A stretch of 64,000 bases of DNA from Congeria kusceri (GCA_027627225.1 CM051027.1:90642151-90706150); one strand, 5' to 3'; positions 12,311-26,225 are shown, counted from the stretch's first letter. Translations and numbers: made by a program. Notes: a model not told the origin generated them from the sequence alone.

Positions 12311-13520
12311 TAATGTTTCTCGGACAATTGGACCAGTCAATTTTCGAGAAATTCGGGATACATTTTAGACAATATATTACCGATACCAGGAATTTGAAAA
12401 TGTTCGATTTCACCGCCTTAAAACATTGGAACAATAATTGTATCGTCTGAGTAAACATCGTTAAATAGTAAGTTAATAATACGCAGATAATTAGTGACCA
12501 TATAGCAGAAATTCAGGTATACATGGAATAAAATGCTTAAGCAAAACGATGATTTTAAGGCTAAGGATAAGATTTCACTTAAAATTGTTCTGGAATACGA
12601 CCCCATGTTAATATTTGGGGCATAGATCTAGTCAAAAAGAAATCAGTAACGATCATTAGCTTTATTTTTAAATGTTCTACCACAACATTGCTTTAAATCG
12701 GTATGTTAAACTTGACAAGAAAATTATAAACATTAAGATGCAAACTCCCGTTTCATTAATCATATATGCATAATAATAATTTTGGATACAATTTTAAATG
12801 GGTTAATGCACACTATAACTGATCTTTTAACTTGACAACGAGGCACAACTGACTTGAGAACAACAAACAGTAACAGGGCATATCCCAGAATGGAAGTTAC
12901 AGGCAAGAAAATCGTTACTGTTTGTCTTACACAAAAGCATAAATAAATAAATTGCGTTAGCGTTGTAATCATTTTATGTACGTGGAATATGTAATATTAT
13001 CTATCTTGAAATTTAAATTTTAGTGTTTCACGTTTCTATAACTTTGTAATACTTTCTTGGTATAAGTATGCAAACGTGTTTCAGATTCAATAGACATATA
13101 AGAAATCAATCTCCTTTCTTCACCTTTTCAATCCCCAGTGCCTGTGACTTTGGAAAATAGATGTGTTAGAGCCACATTATTAGCAGCCAGAACGTGGGTC
13201 TGTATACTATGACAGGGATCATTCATATATGTGGCATCGAGAAGCATCTTAAGCAGTCTTTTATAATAGTTTTGATTGCTCTACTACTATATTTTTCCAT
13301 TATGATTATGTAAGTTAGTCTGGCTATTTATGCATTTGTTTACGAATTTATCAATATAATCTACATAAATATATATCTTTGTATATTTGTAACATTAAAT
13401 ATGGCTTTAAAAGTAAAATGTGTAAATAATGTTAGTAAAACGAAAATGAAAATCAGAAAAACATGTTTTTCTTTAAAATATCATTTTCTTTGAACACTCG
13501 TGAAATAAAATATGATCTTA
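12311..13520. other. Unassigned AT-rich DNA
   Basis: No supported feature. Short minus-strand open frames (62-78 codons) lack recognisable domains. Confidence 0.45.
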
Positions 13521-13522
13521 CA

Positions 13523-13880
13523 CCGAAATCAACAAATATCCTCTATATATTAAGTGTGTTGATAGCTTACTGTATAAGAGGATATTTGTTGGTTTTGGAA
13601 GAATATCGATTTTAATTCACTCATGATCGTATAAATTTACAATTTATAAATATATAATTTCTATGATAACGAGTGAATTAAAAATCGATATTCTTTTGAA
13701 ACCAACAAATTTCCTGTTTATTTTATGCTTTAAAAAGCGTTTTTGTGTGTGTGTAATTTTCCGACTTTCCAGTGACAAAGTAGTTGCATCATCAAAGTGG
13801 TAATTTTCACTGTTTTAAAATAGTGAATTACCAATTTTATTTCACTGATATTTCCCTATGAACCACCGGAAAGCATAGAA
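13523..13880. repeat. Palindromic dispersed element R5, copy 1
   Basis: There are two nested inverted repeats. Arms of about 22 bp lie at 13523-13544 and 13577-13598 around 'AACAAATATCCTCT'. Arms of about 43 bp lie at 13580-13622 and 13671-13714, containing 'AGAATATCGATTTTAATTCA'. The stem and the sequence after it, to 'TTCCCTATGAACCACCGGAA', recur at 50068-50480. This is consistent with a small non-autonomous foldback/MITE family. Confidence 0.75.
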
Positions 13881-16800
13881 ACAAAATTGATAAATTTATG
13901 GATTTTGTAATTAAACAAATCACACATAATGTTTGGATTAATACAACTGTATTTATTAACCAACAAATACAGCTAACGTATTAATTTAATTACTCATATT
14001 TTATGATTATTAAAAACATAATGAAAATAAACAAATCTGTATAACTAAAGCGAATAAAGCGATTAAAGAAATGTAGATCACAAAAATGTTGACATTCAAC
14101 ATTGAAAAATGTGTGTCAACTTGAATACACACACATAAATTTCCCATGACTATACAAACTTAATGTTATCCAATTATTAGTTGCTTAATTCCTGAATTTA
14201 ATCCATAACAATGTTTAAAACAAGGTTAATATTATATCAACGATACATTGCGCATTAAAATTTATAACAGCAGTGATTGAAGTATATAAAACTACAAAAT
14301 AGTGTTAACAGTACATTTTAGTGTGCAGATATTGAAAGTAAATTCAGGCTATAACTTTAAACATGCGCCCTTATGGCCAAGCATTTTATATAAACAGTAC
14401 CTATTTCTCCTTGATGATTAACATGATTAAAATTACTACAGTCATTATGTCCGCAATATATAATAAAACATGAATAATTAATTAAAATAAATTATATTGT
14501 TGTCTTGCAACGAATATATAAAATATTTGATGTTATTGGCAATAGTGGTTATACATGTATCTATACATGTACATATATAATTTTATTGCCGAAGTATCAT
14601 TATGTCATAATGTTATTGCTGTTAATCATGATTACGTTTTAAACGGAACGTACATTTATTATATTGATTATGCTAGTAAAAAATACGCTCGATAGAATAA
14701 CATGTTCATGTATACCGTTATCTAAAAAAAAAGAGGCGAACATTTTGTAAAAATCGGTTGTTCGTTTTTGCTGGAGGCCTACTGTTTGCTACAGGATGAC
14801 ATATTTACTACGTCTTTGAGAAATTAAATACAGCTGGTATCATTAAAAACACGTAATACATCTGTCACATGTTAATTTACACATTTATTTAGGCTGACAG
14901 AGGTGTAATGACTCTAACAATTCCATGATAATTGACCATGTGTATGCATGCAAGTGAGCATTTGTAATGTACGTTGCAACTCAAATCACCATGCTGATTG
15001 CAAACTAGTTCACGTTTTGTCTGCAAAATATATTATTTGTTAATACTGTAAATAACAAGAGCACATTTTCGTTGTGCAGCTGTAAGAAAGCATCAATGGA
15101 TATTACACGTTTAATGACAGATTAAGGAAAGAATGCTTTGATTTATTACAACAAATTTATGTTCATGTTTTTAATTTGTACGAAAGCAAACAATATTTAA
15201 TTGTTGTGAATTCATTGTATGCTCAATGTGTCATTAAATTCTTACATAAGTTATTATATTCTCGCAACAAATTTAATAACATATATGCTTTATAAAATAC
15301 CCCAAAATCAGATGACCATACACCGCTTTTTATGCTCGTACGTTCAATGTGAAACCAAAACAGCTCAGTGAAAATAATAACCGGCTAAGAAAATGCGTAG
15401 GATAATTATTGCAATCTCAGTAATAATTGTACAATGATTATGGATCTTTGTATGACAAAAATAGTTAGAATTATAAGGAAACAGCAATATGGAAGTCTTT
15501 TTTGGGATGTTTGTGAACATAAGGCGTTGAAGTTGTCTTTGATGATGGGATAAACGGCAACGCACTTCCGACTATATTGTATTGATCAAAGAACTTGTAA
15601 GTAACGCGATTGAATTAATATGTTTTATACGAGATACCGGTTTAATTTATTTCAAGAATAAACTGATACTTTTTTCTTTATTCTATTTTTAATTTCCTCT
15701 GCACAAAGCTGAGCGCCAAATAAAAACAAAAAAAAATGTTCACGTTTAATTTGATGTCTTTCCAAGTTGAGAACTGTTTTTCAAAATAATTGTATATTAG
15801 GAAATAAACTAATTGACACTTTTCATAGAATTTGCGCCGAAATCGCTATTACAAGGCATTCTAGTATGTGTTTGTGCTTTTAACGACATATAAAATATGG
15901 CATTAATTAATTAACTACGTTTCGTACTTTTACCGCGCTGTAAATCAAACATTAACGTCACGGTTTTACAGTATGGCTTTTATGATTGTTTAAGATTGAA
16001 TTTATATTTTACTTTTAATCATTCACTGTGCTAAATATAGGTCTAGTCTTATCTATTTAATCCTCGTTTGTTTCTACAGCATGTCAATTGTCAAATCTTT
16101 AATATAAATGATATGGTTATCTTACGGAACTGATTTGTAAAATAAGTCAGTAATAATTATTTTAACGGTATTATACGTTTTATGTATGGGAAAAACTGGA
16201 ACTCCTTTAGCTGGATGTTCAATAGCAGCAGCGAGAAAAATAAATGGCCGTGTACAGAACAAGGCCCTAGAATTCCTGGAACTACCAATTATTATCGTTG
16301 TCGGATTATTTGAACTTTACAAAATGAACAAAAATAATTTAGCACACAATTTAATAAGAAGCATGCCATTAAAAGCCAATACTTAAATGTTGAGTTGATC
16401 TGAATTGAATTTGCTTTAATTGACTCGTTCAGTCATTTTTGTGCAAATGTCTACGCGTAGTTGATGTTGATAAGGTATTAGATATATGTCATTGTATTTG
16501 AAAATATAAACATCAGTCAGTCCACCATTGCTTGAAAGTTAACAGTATGTAAGTAGTTATGTGTGCGAATATGTTCTACCACATCAAAGAATGCCGTTAC
16601 ATGAGCGATCCATGTTTAAATACCATTTTAATACGATTTACACAGTATTGTCAACAATAATTGTTCTGGTACAAGTTCAGGGTCTACGTGGTTAAATCTT
16701 ATTGGTTTTATTTGACTTTTTAACATAAACAGTAACAATATATACGCTCAGTGCTGTACACTGTACGTTGATGAGGTAATTTGCCAACATCTAAACTTTT

Positions 16801-17795
16801 ATCAGTCGTAAAATTCACATTTCAAGTCCCTTCATAGGGATAAAATACCTTTCTGAGGTCGTTAACTCAGAGGCCCGAACAATGGGTTAAAGCCCGAGTG
16901 CGTAGTTTGAGTAAGCAGTTATCAATTAAATTATGGTTCATATCCATTTAAATGTTTATGTAACGTTATACATATTCAAAACAAAACGCATATCATTAAA
17001 TTAAGAAGAGATTGACTAATTACCTTTACTATATTTGTAAGCTGTCAAACATTTACAACAGTCTTAAAGTTAGAAAGGACATGTAGATTGAAGCAGATTC
17101 TAACGCTGGACGCATGGTTTAATATTTTAATTATTAAATCTGTATTATTTGACAACATGCATATACCGATCATACTAACACATTTCGCTGAAGTTTTTCA
17201 TTTACTCATTGTCAATTTGTCCCCCATTATAAAAATATACTTGCATTCATTAGAAAGAAACAGACAAATTAGGATTCAAAAAAGTAGATAAAAGTAGAGA
17301 TAGAAAAAATTATTGTTGTTTCTGGTGTTGTTGGTACTATTTCATCGTGTCCATTATTTTTAAAGTCATAATAGTTCGATATAGTGCAGTTTATTCGAAT
17401 GAAGAGCATATATGGATTGGCACATTTAGCAAGGAAACATGCGATGCGTCAGACACTGATATTTGACATGAAATATCCAGCAATTTCGTATAAAATGTGT
17501 TTTCAACTAAAGCATGTGTACGCATATTATTAAGAACATTGGATTCAGTATATGATAGTGTTCCAACAACCGTTACATAATGTACGGGTGTCCACGTATT
17601 TGTGTATTGAGTGTGATTTATGTTCGGGCTGTGTATAAGGTGTTGAAATAATATTGTTTTGTTACTATTTATCACAAAGCTAATAAAGACCGAGAACTAG
17701 ACCATCTGCTTTATACAGAGTTCAAAGGAAAATATAAATGTATACTCCATTGTTACATATCTGATAAGTTCTGCTTACTAACTTTTTTTAATTTT
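13881..17795. other. Unassigned AT-rich DNA
   Basis: I see no supported gene or partnered repeat across this stretch. The open frame at 16186-16386 (66 codons) has slightly richer codon use and a hydrophobic patch (LPIIIVVGLF) but no family resemblance. It is too short to call. Confidence 0.45.
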
Positions 17796-17799
17796 GTTT

Positions 17800-19645
17800 C
17801 TATCTTATATACATTGCCTCATAATATTGGGGAGAAAGTTTAAATGAAATATTCCATGTATGATAGGATGGAATAAAACATATGCAGGAGTAAACATTCA
17901 ACGCAAATGTGATTGTCTGAACAAACGCAATTACAAGATAGTGAAATTCCGTGCATGATATAACTATGATTACAAACAATGGCGAGTATTGCATATGAAA
18001 CTCAAAGTACAATACAACATCAATCATCAACACCGAAAATCGGTTAGAAAATAATAAAAGCTTCGATATCTGACAACCTCATGTTAGCAAGATGACTGAT
18101 GCTATTTAATGCAAAGAGACCGTTCTGGTTGTCAAGCCGCGTGCTGTTTAGAAGCAGCCAATAAGTTACAGCTACATATTAATTTCCGTATATGCAAATT
18201 GTTGGGTTAAATTCAATTTTTCCACTCATTAGGTCAAATGTTTATTGAAGCAAATAGTTCTCCACACATATGTTATGAAAACAAGTTAGACTTAATATAG
18301 ACTATGTAAAATACGAATGCGAGAGCGATGTGCTACAATATCGTGAAGTAAAAGCTAGACGCATTAAACAAAGCAATGTAATAATTCTAACTTAATTGAC
18401 CTACAGATTTGTTTTGTTATTTGTTATTTAATACAATAATTTCCGTTATTAGTGCATTTTGTGAAACATTGGTAAATCATCAAGTTCAACATTTTCCTGA
18501 GGCAATTAGTATTATGAAAACTGCTAGACACAATTGAAAACACTATACATATTATGAAAATCTATATAACAAGATACTTATCGTTTCTTGAAAGATTAGG
18601 TAGGACAAATGAATACAACATATAAAAGAATAAAAATAGCGTTACGAAAATGAAGAAGCAGTAAACCAACCCAATAAAGTATTACATTAACAACAGCCAT
18701 CAAACACGTGTCACGATCATTGTCTGAACAGCAGAGTTCAAGTTACACCACACCATCAATAAAATGTATGATTCTGCGAAAATCACAAATGTATTTATAC
18801 GCATCTATATTAGATCAGTGTCATTAAGAAACCCTGGAGTTTTTTTTGTTGTGGAAAGAGTTAGCATTGGGAAGTTAATTAATGTACTTTTTAAAGAAAT
18901 TTTGTTTAAATTAGCTTTTTTCATCGTTTAAACATTATTTATAAAGTTTGGTATAAAAGGTTTGAAATTTACTGTTATATAAACGTTTGATTAATATGTA
19001 ATACAAACATCGCCTAAGCATCTTATGCTTAAATATATACATGTAATTGAGCATGGCAGATACATGTTTTAATTAGGTCTAAAATGAGGATTGAAAAAAA
19101 ACAAAAGCAGTAATTTTACATGCGGTCATTCAGTGCAGGCACATCAGCAAGAACCTCTTGAGATAGAGTGTACCAACCGTAATATATGGTGCTAGGGCTG
19201 AAACTCATAAAACCGAGAACTACCTATTACAACAGGAAAGGAAACAAACGAACATATATGCTATTTAATTTTGCTATTTCTATTACTTTATTATCTACGT
19301 CATGCTGCGATTTAAATATTACTCTGTGAATGCTAAATTATTTGTTTGTTGTGGCAATTTGGCTAAAATTATTTCGTCGACACTTGCTTGCCCGGAAATC
19401 CAACTATCACAGCTCAGTGTTGGACGAAGCAATGAATTAAAATCCTTAGGCTTTACTTAGACCCCCAATTACTGGACTGTGTTTGCATAGCGCGTTAATG
19501 TTTGACAAAGATGTTGTTGTGGCTGTCTGATATTCTGTGGAGGCTTGGCTAACAAAAGAAATCTTTAGAATTTTTCCAATTGTCAAAATGAATGATACGT
19601 AGATTGAACACACATGTTTAACTTGGACACTTCCTAATATTTGCA
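17800..19645 (+). repeat. Duplicated block R2, copy 3 (diverged)
   Basis: Landmarks shared with the other copies are 'GTAAACATTCAACGCAAATG' at about 17891, 'TTAATGCAAAGAGACC' at 18107, 'AGACCCCCAATTACTGGAC' near 19458 and 'TTTGCATAGCGCGTTAATG' near 19484. It lacks the terminal trinucleotide tract of the first two copies. Confidence 0.7.
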
Positions 19646-20235
19646 TTGTTTAATTGATTATATTATAGGAAAGAATCTATATTGCTTGCATTCAAAACTA
19701 TGCATACAATGAAAATGAATGCATAAAATGCATAAAATGAATGTTATCAATGGGGAAATAACAGCAAAGGAATTTCAAATGGTCGACTTTCGTTATTTTA
19801 CATATTTAGTTTTAGTTTACCTCATGTATTTCTTTCTATATAGACCGCACGTGATCAGTAGATGGAGGTACCGTAACTGTGATGTTCATTTCAAGGTCTA
19901 AAGCAGTCGTTGTTGCGAAGTTGAATTGAAACACATTTACATATATGTTTTTGTATTGACTTTGGTGCATAAACGATTGCTTTTTATCGATAAAACTAAA
20001 TCGATAGTTCGGTTTTATTGCCAAGTAGATGGAACACTCTATCTTATAATTCATAGATATTTGGGGTATTTTCAGCGGTGAGTGCTCCACAGATGTTCCG
20101 AGCCATACTGATCGCAAGGGTTATAGTCTTTGATATTACTATTTGTTGACCATGTTATCAACAATCGCACAAAGAATTAATATGCACTATTGATTCAGCA
20201 CTCATTATAAACAATACGTACATTAGAAAATTGTG
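19646..20235. other. Unassigned DNA
   Basis: Contains 'AATGCATAAAATGCATAAAATGA' -type short tandem repetition around 19715-19742 and otherwise no recognisable content. Confidence 0.4.
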
Positions 20236-20466
20236 TTGGTTTGTTTGTTTGTTTGGATTTTTCGCAGTTGTTAACAGTATTTCCTTTATATAACGGCGGT
20301 CAGTTAACCTACTCAAACTTTTCCTGGGCAGGCTTAGCCGATCTAAGCGGTTTACCAGTACTAAGTGCACATACTTATGCCAGTAACTGACAACTGCCCT
20401 ACTTGAATCAGAGGTAGGGGGAGAATGGCCGAAGAAATAATTTCTTGAGCAATCCCCACACAAGCG
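20236..20466 (-). mobile_element. tRNA-derived SINE, copy 1 (head missing)
   Basis: Read on the minus strand, it has a conserved central domain (plus-strand marks: 'GGCGGTCAGTTAACCTACTC', 'CATACTTATGCCAGTAACTG', 'CTTGAATCAGAGGTAGGGG'). It ends in a short A/C-rich tail that appears on the plus strand as (TTTG)n at 20240-20256. The 5' tRNA-like head seen in the 53-kb copy is absent. The family could be one of the widespread molluscan V-SINE types (for example RUDI). That name is a guess from memory of the general structure. Confidence 0.7.
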
Positions 20467-23400
20467 AAATGCATGTAACTACTAGTATTATATTTGCTAA
20501 AAGCGGTGAAAGGCGACGACCAAGAAATGGTCGATGCAATGTGCATGAAATATATTTTATAACATCACCACACCTATTTTTCAAATGTTTATAACAAAAT
20601 TAGCTGCAAATATCTCATTATAATTGGTCAACGTTGAAACTACTGTTACTGTTTGAAATGGGTACAAGTGTGACAATACTTTTTCTGGTAGACACTAATT
20701 TGTTTACTGATGCATTTGTATCTTCCATTTATTAGAAAAACAACACGAAATGTATTGCTATATGCATGTCTTTAAAGACAAGTTGTGTTTAATATAACCG
20801 CCAAAGCTATTTGCCTGCAGTCTATAGTTCATAACCAGCTTGAATGAAGAAAAATGAATGAATACATGATGGGATTCTTAAAGTAATCCATGTTATAACC
20901 GAGCAGATTTGTTTGATGAGTGAAGATCAGGTTTTCGTAGTGCATTCTGTCAACATAGTGGAAGTACATGACTGAGATTTCGTGCAAGACAAAAGACAGT
21001 GTCTTTAAATTGAAACCTGATTTATACATCGTGACTTCGGGTTCACATTTTAATGCTCGTAAACATAATGTCGATTTCAAACGAGGGCCTCCGATCGCGA
21101 TCAGCTTGTTGTTCTTGAAATGATTCAATTAATAAAATAATGTAGCGGTCGGTAATATTGAGGTTTTAACAAGATGATTAAGGATTAATAAGTAATGAAG
21201 TTACCAAGAATAAGTTACATATATTCCAGGAAACGTTCATTATGTTATGTAGCCTAAATTGAGGGACCACATAAACAGAATACCATTAAACAAATACATG
21301 TACTTTCGAAGTAGTCTGACGTGAATTTGCGTTCACTGACTTGATATGTCATTACTTTTGCAAACAAATACAGATTACAAATTGATAATCATATTGTTTT
21401 CATATAGTTTCTTTTACCTAGACCATTTTAAAGTTGATAATTAGCTATACAATATTATACAATTATTTACTTATTGTTTGTGAAATATGTTATCTCATCG
21501 GTCCATATCACAAGCATATTACACAGCCAATTTTTTGTAAGTAACTGTTTTATTACATGATTACATGATTCGGACATATTTTTGCTTAAGTATTTAAAAT
21601 GTAATTGACCTGAAATGTTTTTGTTGATTTTGTTCGTTGCATATATCTTTTATTTTTGATACATATTCGTTTTGTTGAAATTGTAATTCGTTTGTTTACT
21701 CTGTGAAAAATCCCAAACTGCACTTGAACCTGCACTTGTTGTTCGCTCGCAACCAACCGAGGACATTATTTAATGTGTTTATAGATATGTCGATAATATC
21801 GCTCAATCGGTCAATTTCGCAAAATATTGACCTGCAGAAAACGGTTCACTGACCAATAATAAGCGTTTTAGTTATGGATTATATAATAATGTGTTATTAA
21901 AACTGCGATAACTGCTTTAGTATCGATTAATTGTAATCAAACAGGCTCTAAATGGTCAAAGAACGAATGAAAAAGATATCTAAAACATCTATTGATGTGT
22001 ATCTACTGAGTAAATCAGAAAACTCATGGGTTAAATTACATATATAAAAACGAATGAATTTAATATTTTATTAAATGGTAAGTACATCTTTTGTAGAAGC
22101 AAATTGATACATTGATATATTATTGTATTGTGAAAGTATTTGTTCTGGAAGTTAGCACAGGGTCTTTCTGATTAAATCGGGATTGTTTAATACGATTGAT
22201 GCGCTACTCGCCCATATCTGATTCAATTGTTTATTTGGTTCATCTAACACAGTTCATGCTATATATTTATTTAATGCCGTGCAGCGAAATAGTGGTAGTA
22301 ATATTATTGAATGATACCTCTATTGCTTCACGGTGGGTAGAGTGAAAAGTAATCGTTTTGCTTTGGGTTATTTAGAACTACCTTTTATGTTGATATTAAT
22401 ATTTAAAAGTAATTCTCATTCCATAGGCTTTTGTATGCAACAAAAGATACAATTTACATTTTATTAAAATATCACTTAGAGCAGTGCTCCACATAGATTT
22501 TGTACTGTGGGTAAATGTACGCGTACTTCTGAAAATATGGGAGTAAATGTACACCTAACTTTAAATTACTCTGCGTAATTGTACACCCAATTTTTTATGC
22601 AAATTCGTGTGCGTATTTTACTCGTGTACGCGCCTTATCTGGGCCTCTGATTTAAAGGAGAGCAATGCAAACGGATAATAAAATATGCCTCATAAGCAAC
22701 AAGCTCGGTATATCAACGGATTCTCGTACATTAAAATAATATTCATGTGTTAATGTACAGTTAACAATAAATTAAGACCCGAACTGATGATATAAGAGTC
22801 TGTTATTCAGCCACTTAAACAATGCGTCGTGTAAGAAATATGTCACATTTGTACAATTTGGTTACATCATCGGACTTCAATTGTCTTTTTTTACTTACTA
22901 AAATTACCAAACAGTGTCAGTGAAGTCAAAGATAAAGAAGGTACAAGGTAAAACCTAAAATACTGGTTTATATTTTGCTTTTAAGGTGCACTATTTTTAT
23001 GCCCAGGACACGAAACGTTTGGTTTCAGGAAAAAAGCTACGTTTTTTACCTCGACAGATGGTTATCGTTTGCAAACAATATAAACAGAATCCATGTTGAA
23101 AAAAATCGTATGGCTGACAGTATTAAGAAACCTTTATGGATGATTTTAACTTGCACACCATCATGTTGTATTAATATCTTTTGTATATATTCTATACTCA
23201 GTGTGGTGTTGGTGGCTTTAGGAACTAATAACGATCGGCCATGTTTCTGTCAGAAGCCTGATAAGATATTAATGCATGTGTACAGCAGTAACAAAAACTT
23301 GTCATGGATCTAGACAGCTGACTTGATTGTCGCTCAATAATTATGTATATTATACAAGTTATTTTCGATTTACTTTACTAGTGTAAATTTACTAGATAGA

Positions 23401-24310
23401 TAACATGCTAAACCACAGTTTTGTGGCCATTCTTGTTAGTATTTATTGCCAAACTGAACAAGATTACGTCCTATTGTTTAACCTTAATTGGCTGACAATG
23501 GGCAAATAACATGGCACACTCTCGATTATTGTCTGCAAAACATTCATATATTGTATTGTTACATTTATATAATTAATATATGTGGTTTTATTGAAAGTAC
23601 ATCATATCTGGTGTAATATCGTTATTAACGTTATTTATTTGTTAAGTAGTATGCATCATACAATGTTAAAGAGAAATTAAATTAACGTTTACTATATGCA
23701 TTTTGATAAACTCGCACAGTTTGAGACCATTGACTAAAATTTCATCAAGGACATTCCCTTGAATACATGAAAGACAATTGTTCGGATTGTATTTCAAATG
23801 ATTTATTACGTGAAGTTCACACTCGACTTCACGAGGATCCGTCAGAAAACTACTTGCTTTAATTTTACGCGTGATTAGATAATTTCTTACGCTATTGGCA
23901 AAGTTAGTAATTAACGAACTATGGCACTTCATGTGCATAGCAAGATGTATTTTCTTGTTATCCTAATTCGTCCTACTCTCTAATAAATGGGATTATATAT
24001 TTATTCACCGAACGGAAAATTTGAAAAATATTTACTTTGGTTACAAGACCATGGTATTCATCATTCCTTTTCAGTGCTTTTCAGCGTGACCATTATGCAA
24101 TGTTAGCAGGCCGAAAAATGACAAATGTTGTTGTTGCTGATGATGTTGTTGTTATAAGTGAGGTTTGTGCCGCCTTCACTCGCCAAACAATAATAGGAAA
24201 TTATATTGGTATAGGTTGAAAACTTAACACTTTCAATACTTAACGTAGAACATATCAAACTGTTCCATTCATAATTATTTTCAGCATGCTAATATACATG
24301 TTTATCATTA
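20467..24310. other. Unassigned DNA
   Basis: No supported gene. Around 22500-22630 short GTACGCGT/TGTACAC motifs recur ('GTAAATGTACGCGTACTTCT', 'TGTACACCTAACTTT', 'TGTACACCCAATTTTT', 'GTGTACGCGCC') in a degenerate direct and inverted pattern. An open frame at 22975-23313 (112 codons) has a hydrophobic segment but no family likeness or splice and poly(A) context I could confirm. Confidence 0.45.
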
Positions 24311-24542
24311 TGTTTGTTTGTTTGTTTGGATTTTTCGCCCCTTTTTAACAGTATTTCAGTCATATCACGGCGGTCAGTTAACCTACTCACACTTTTCCTG
24401 GGAAGGCTTAACAACTCTAAGCAGTTTACCAGTACTAAGTGCATATACTTATGCCAGTAACTGACAACTGCCCTTCTTGTATTAGAGGTTGGGGGCGAAT
24501 GGCCAACTGCCCTACTTGAATCAGAGGTAGGGGAGAATGGCC
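24311..24542 (-). mobile_element. tRNA-derived SINE, copy 2, with internal duplication
   Basis: This is the same element and orientation as 20236-20466, with the (TTTG)n tail complement at 24312-24328. A segment of about 37 bp, 'AACTGCC..CTTG.ATTAGAGGT' through 'GAATGGCC', is present twice in tandem (about 24467-24502 and 24503-24541), which is unique to this copy. The head is missing. Confidence 0.72.
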
Positions 24543-24789
24543 ATATATCATTAGGTAAAACGGGTTTAGTTAGTATTTAAAGAGTCATTACAATAGTCTT
24601 GGGTGCGCGCAGTGTGATTTTAAGTATTTATAGTTGTACATATGTTTTTAAAATGTAATCATTGAATAGAATGCGCCTTATCCATTAACTTATTAATAAA
24701 TTAAGTTAATTATTGTAAACATGTTTGGTCACTCCACCAAACAGTGCTGTTCTTTGTTAGGGGTATTTATTTATTATCTCACACAGTCG

Positions 24790-25700
24790 GGTAGTAAATG
24801 TCAGTGGAAGTATTCCGTGAATGATGTGTGCAAGGATTGAAATAAACCATGACTATAAGTAAATGTGCCAGGGTGGAAATAAACCATATGTATTCCTGGG
24901 TAAATGTGCCGGGATTTGGAAAAAAAACATGCATAGCAGTTATTGTGACAGAATGGAAATGGAAATTTTTGTTAACAAATAAACCGTGTGTGTGAGTAAA
25001 TGTGCTAGGATGGAAATAAACCATTTGAAAGATTAATTGTGCTACGATGTAAATAAACAATGTTTTATGTAAGTAAATATGCCAGGATGGAAATAAACCA
25101 TGGCTTTCAGTTAATTAGCCAGGATGGATATGAACCGTGTGTAGGAGTAAACATGCATTGCAAATGTCATTTTTTTAGCAAACACAGATAGTGGATTTCC
25201 GTGCATGACAAACCTTGTTTCCTGACAATGGCGAGTACTGAATATATGAGGTTCACAGTACAATACAATATGACCGTTAGATAAAAAAGAGCGTAATCAC
25301 AAAGAAAGTCGATTCGAAAATTCATACAGGCTTCTATAATTTATTGCACCACATCCCATTAGGGAGATGACGGATATTGTTTAATGTATAAAGTTCTCTG
25401 CAGCAGCAGTCAATTACTTACATCTGCTTGTCTTTTCTTTGTGCAAAAATCGAGTTTACAATAGATCTTTAATGCCCTCTGTAACCATGTCATGTATTCT
25501 GGTACCTCATTTTCTGTCCTTCATTGCGGCTTTTTATAACTAGTTCTTCATCATTCATTGACGGAACAATTTAATTGACATTATTGTGAAAACAGTTAAT
25601 TTCATTCATTTGCTCTAAGTCACGGATTCCCGCTTGACATTATATTTAGTATGTTATCAGTTATTAAATAAATTATTTAGGTTATGTGGTTAATGTGTAT
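24790..25700 (+). repeat. R2-family copy with expanded internal motif
   Basis: The 5' part ('AGTGGAAGTATTCCGTGAATGA') and 3' part ('GTAGGAGTAAACATGCATTGC', 'GTGGATTTCCGTGCATGACA', 'GGATTCCCGCTTGACATTAT') match the R2 block. Between them lies a tandem array not seen in the other copies (24826-25152). Confidence 0.65.
24826..25152 (+). repeat. Degenerate tandem array of 'GCCAGGATGGAAATAAACCAT' type units
   Basis: About eight units of 36-57 bp each carry a version of GTGCYAGGATGGAAATAAAC followed by a variable spacer and 'GTAAAT' or 'TTAATT'. The other R2 copies have a single equivalent ('CTGGCAGGATGACAATAAAC' at about 1453), so this is local amplification of one motif inside a dispersed repeat. 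Confidence 0.8.
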
Positions 25701-25939
25701 TGATGAAAGGCCAAATCGAAACAGCGGGTTACTATTATCCCAACAATCTAAAACATGCAACGTTTGATACATACAAATGAAGGTACAAGGCACGGCTTTT
25801 TAAACCATCCAATTTCTGTCGTTGTTCCGTTACATCAACATATGTATATGCATCTAGAGTAAATCACCATCATAAGTATACCCATTAACAATTAGAAGGA
25901 ATTTCTAGCGAAAAGAGTAGGCATTGGGATAGAAACGAA

Positions 25940-26225
25940 TGGCCGTTAATCCATCATCACGCTGACATTGACGAAATAACACCCCGTGGGATAAACTGCT
26001 TTATTTCAACACTGTGTGATAAAGTAAACACGCACAGTATAGTGACGTCATCTTGTTGATTTGTGACCTCATTTAATTTTTTTTGGCAATATTTAATGTG
26101 TTTTACTTCAAATGATGAGATCAATAGAATGTGCTCGGCACTAAAACGTGCACCACTAGCCAAGGCTCGTGGCTCAGGTTTTCTTAGCCTCGCTAAATAA
26201 ACTTCTCTGTATTCAACACCAATCT
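25940..26225 (+). repeat. Dispersed repeat R4, copy 2
   Basis: Inverted relative to 11995-12310, with the shared segments given there. It also contains a TGACGTCA palindrome at 26044-26051, which is missing from the other copy. Confidence 0.6.

Noticed and set aside
22975..23313. 112-codon frame with a hydrophobic stretch and several Cys
   Set aside because: No recognisable family, no signal peptide at the start and no supporting splice or poly(A) context.
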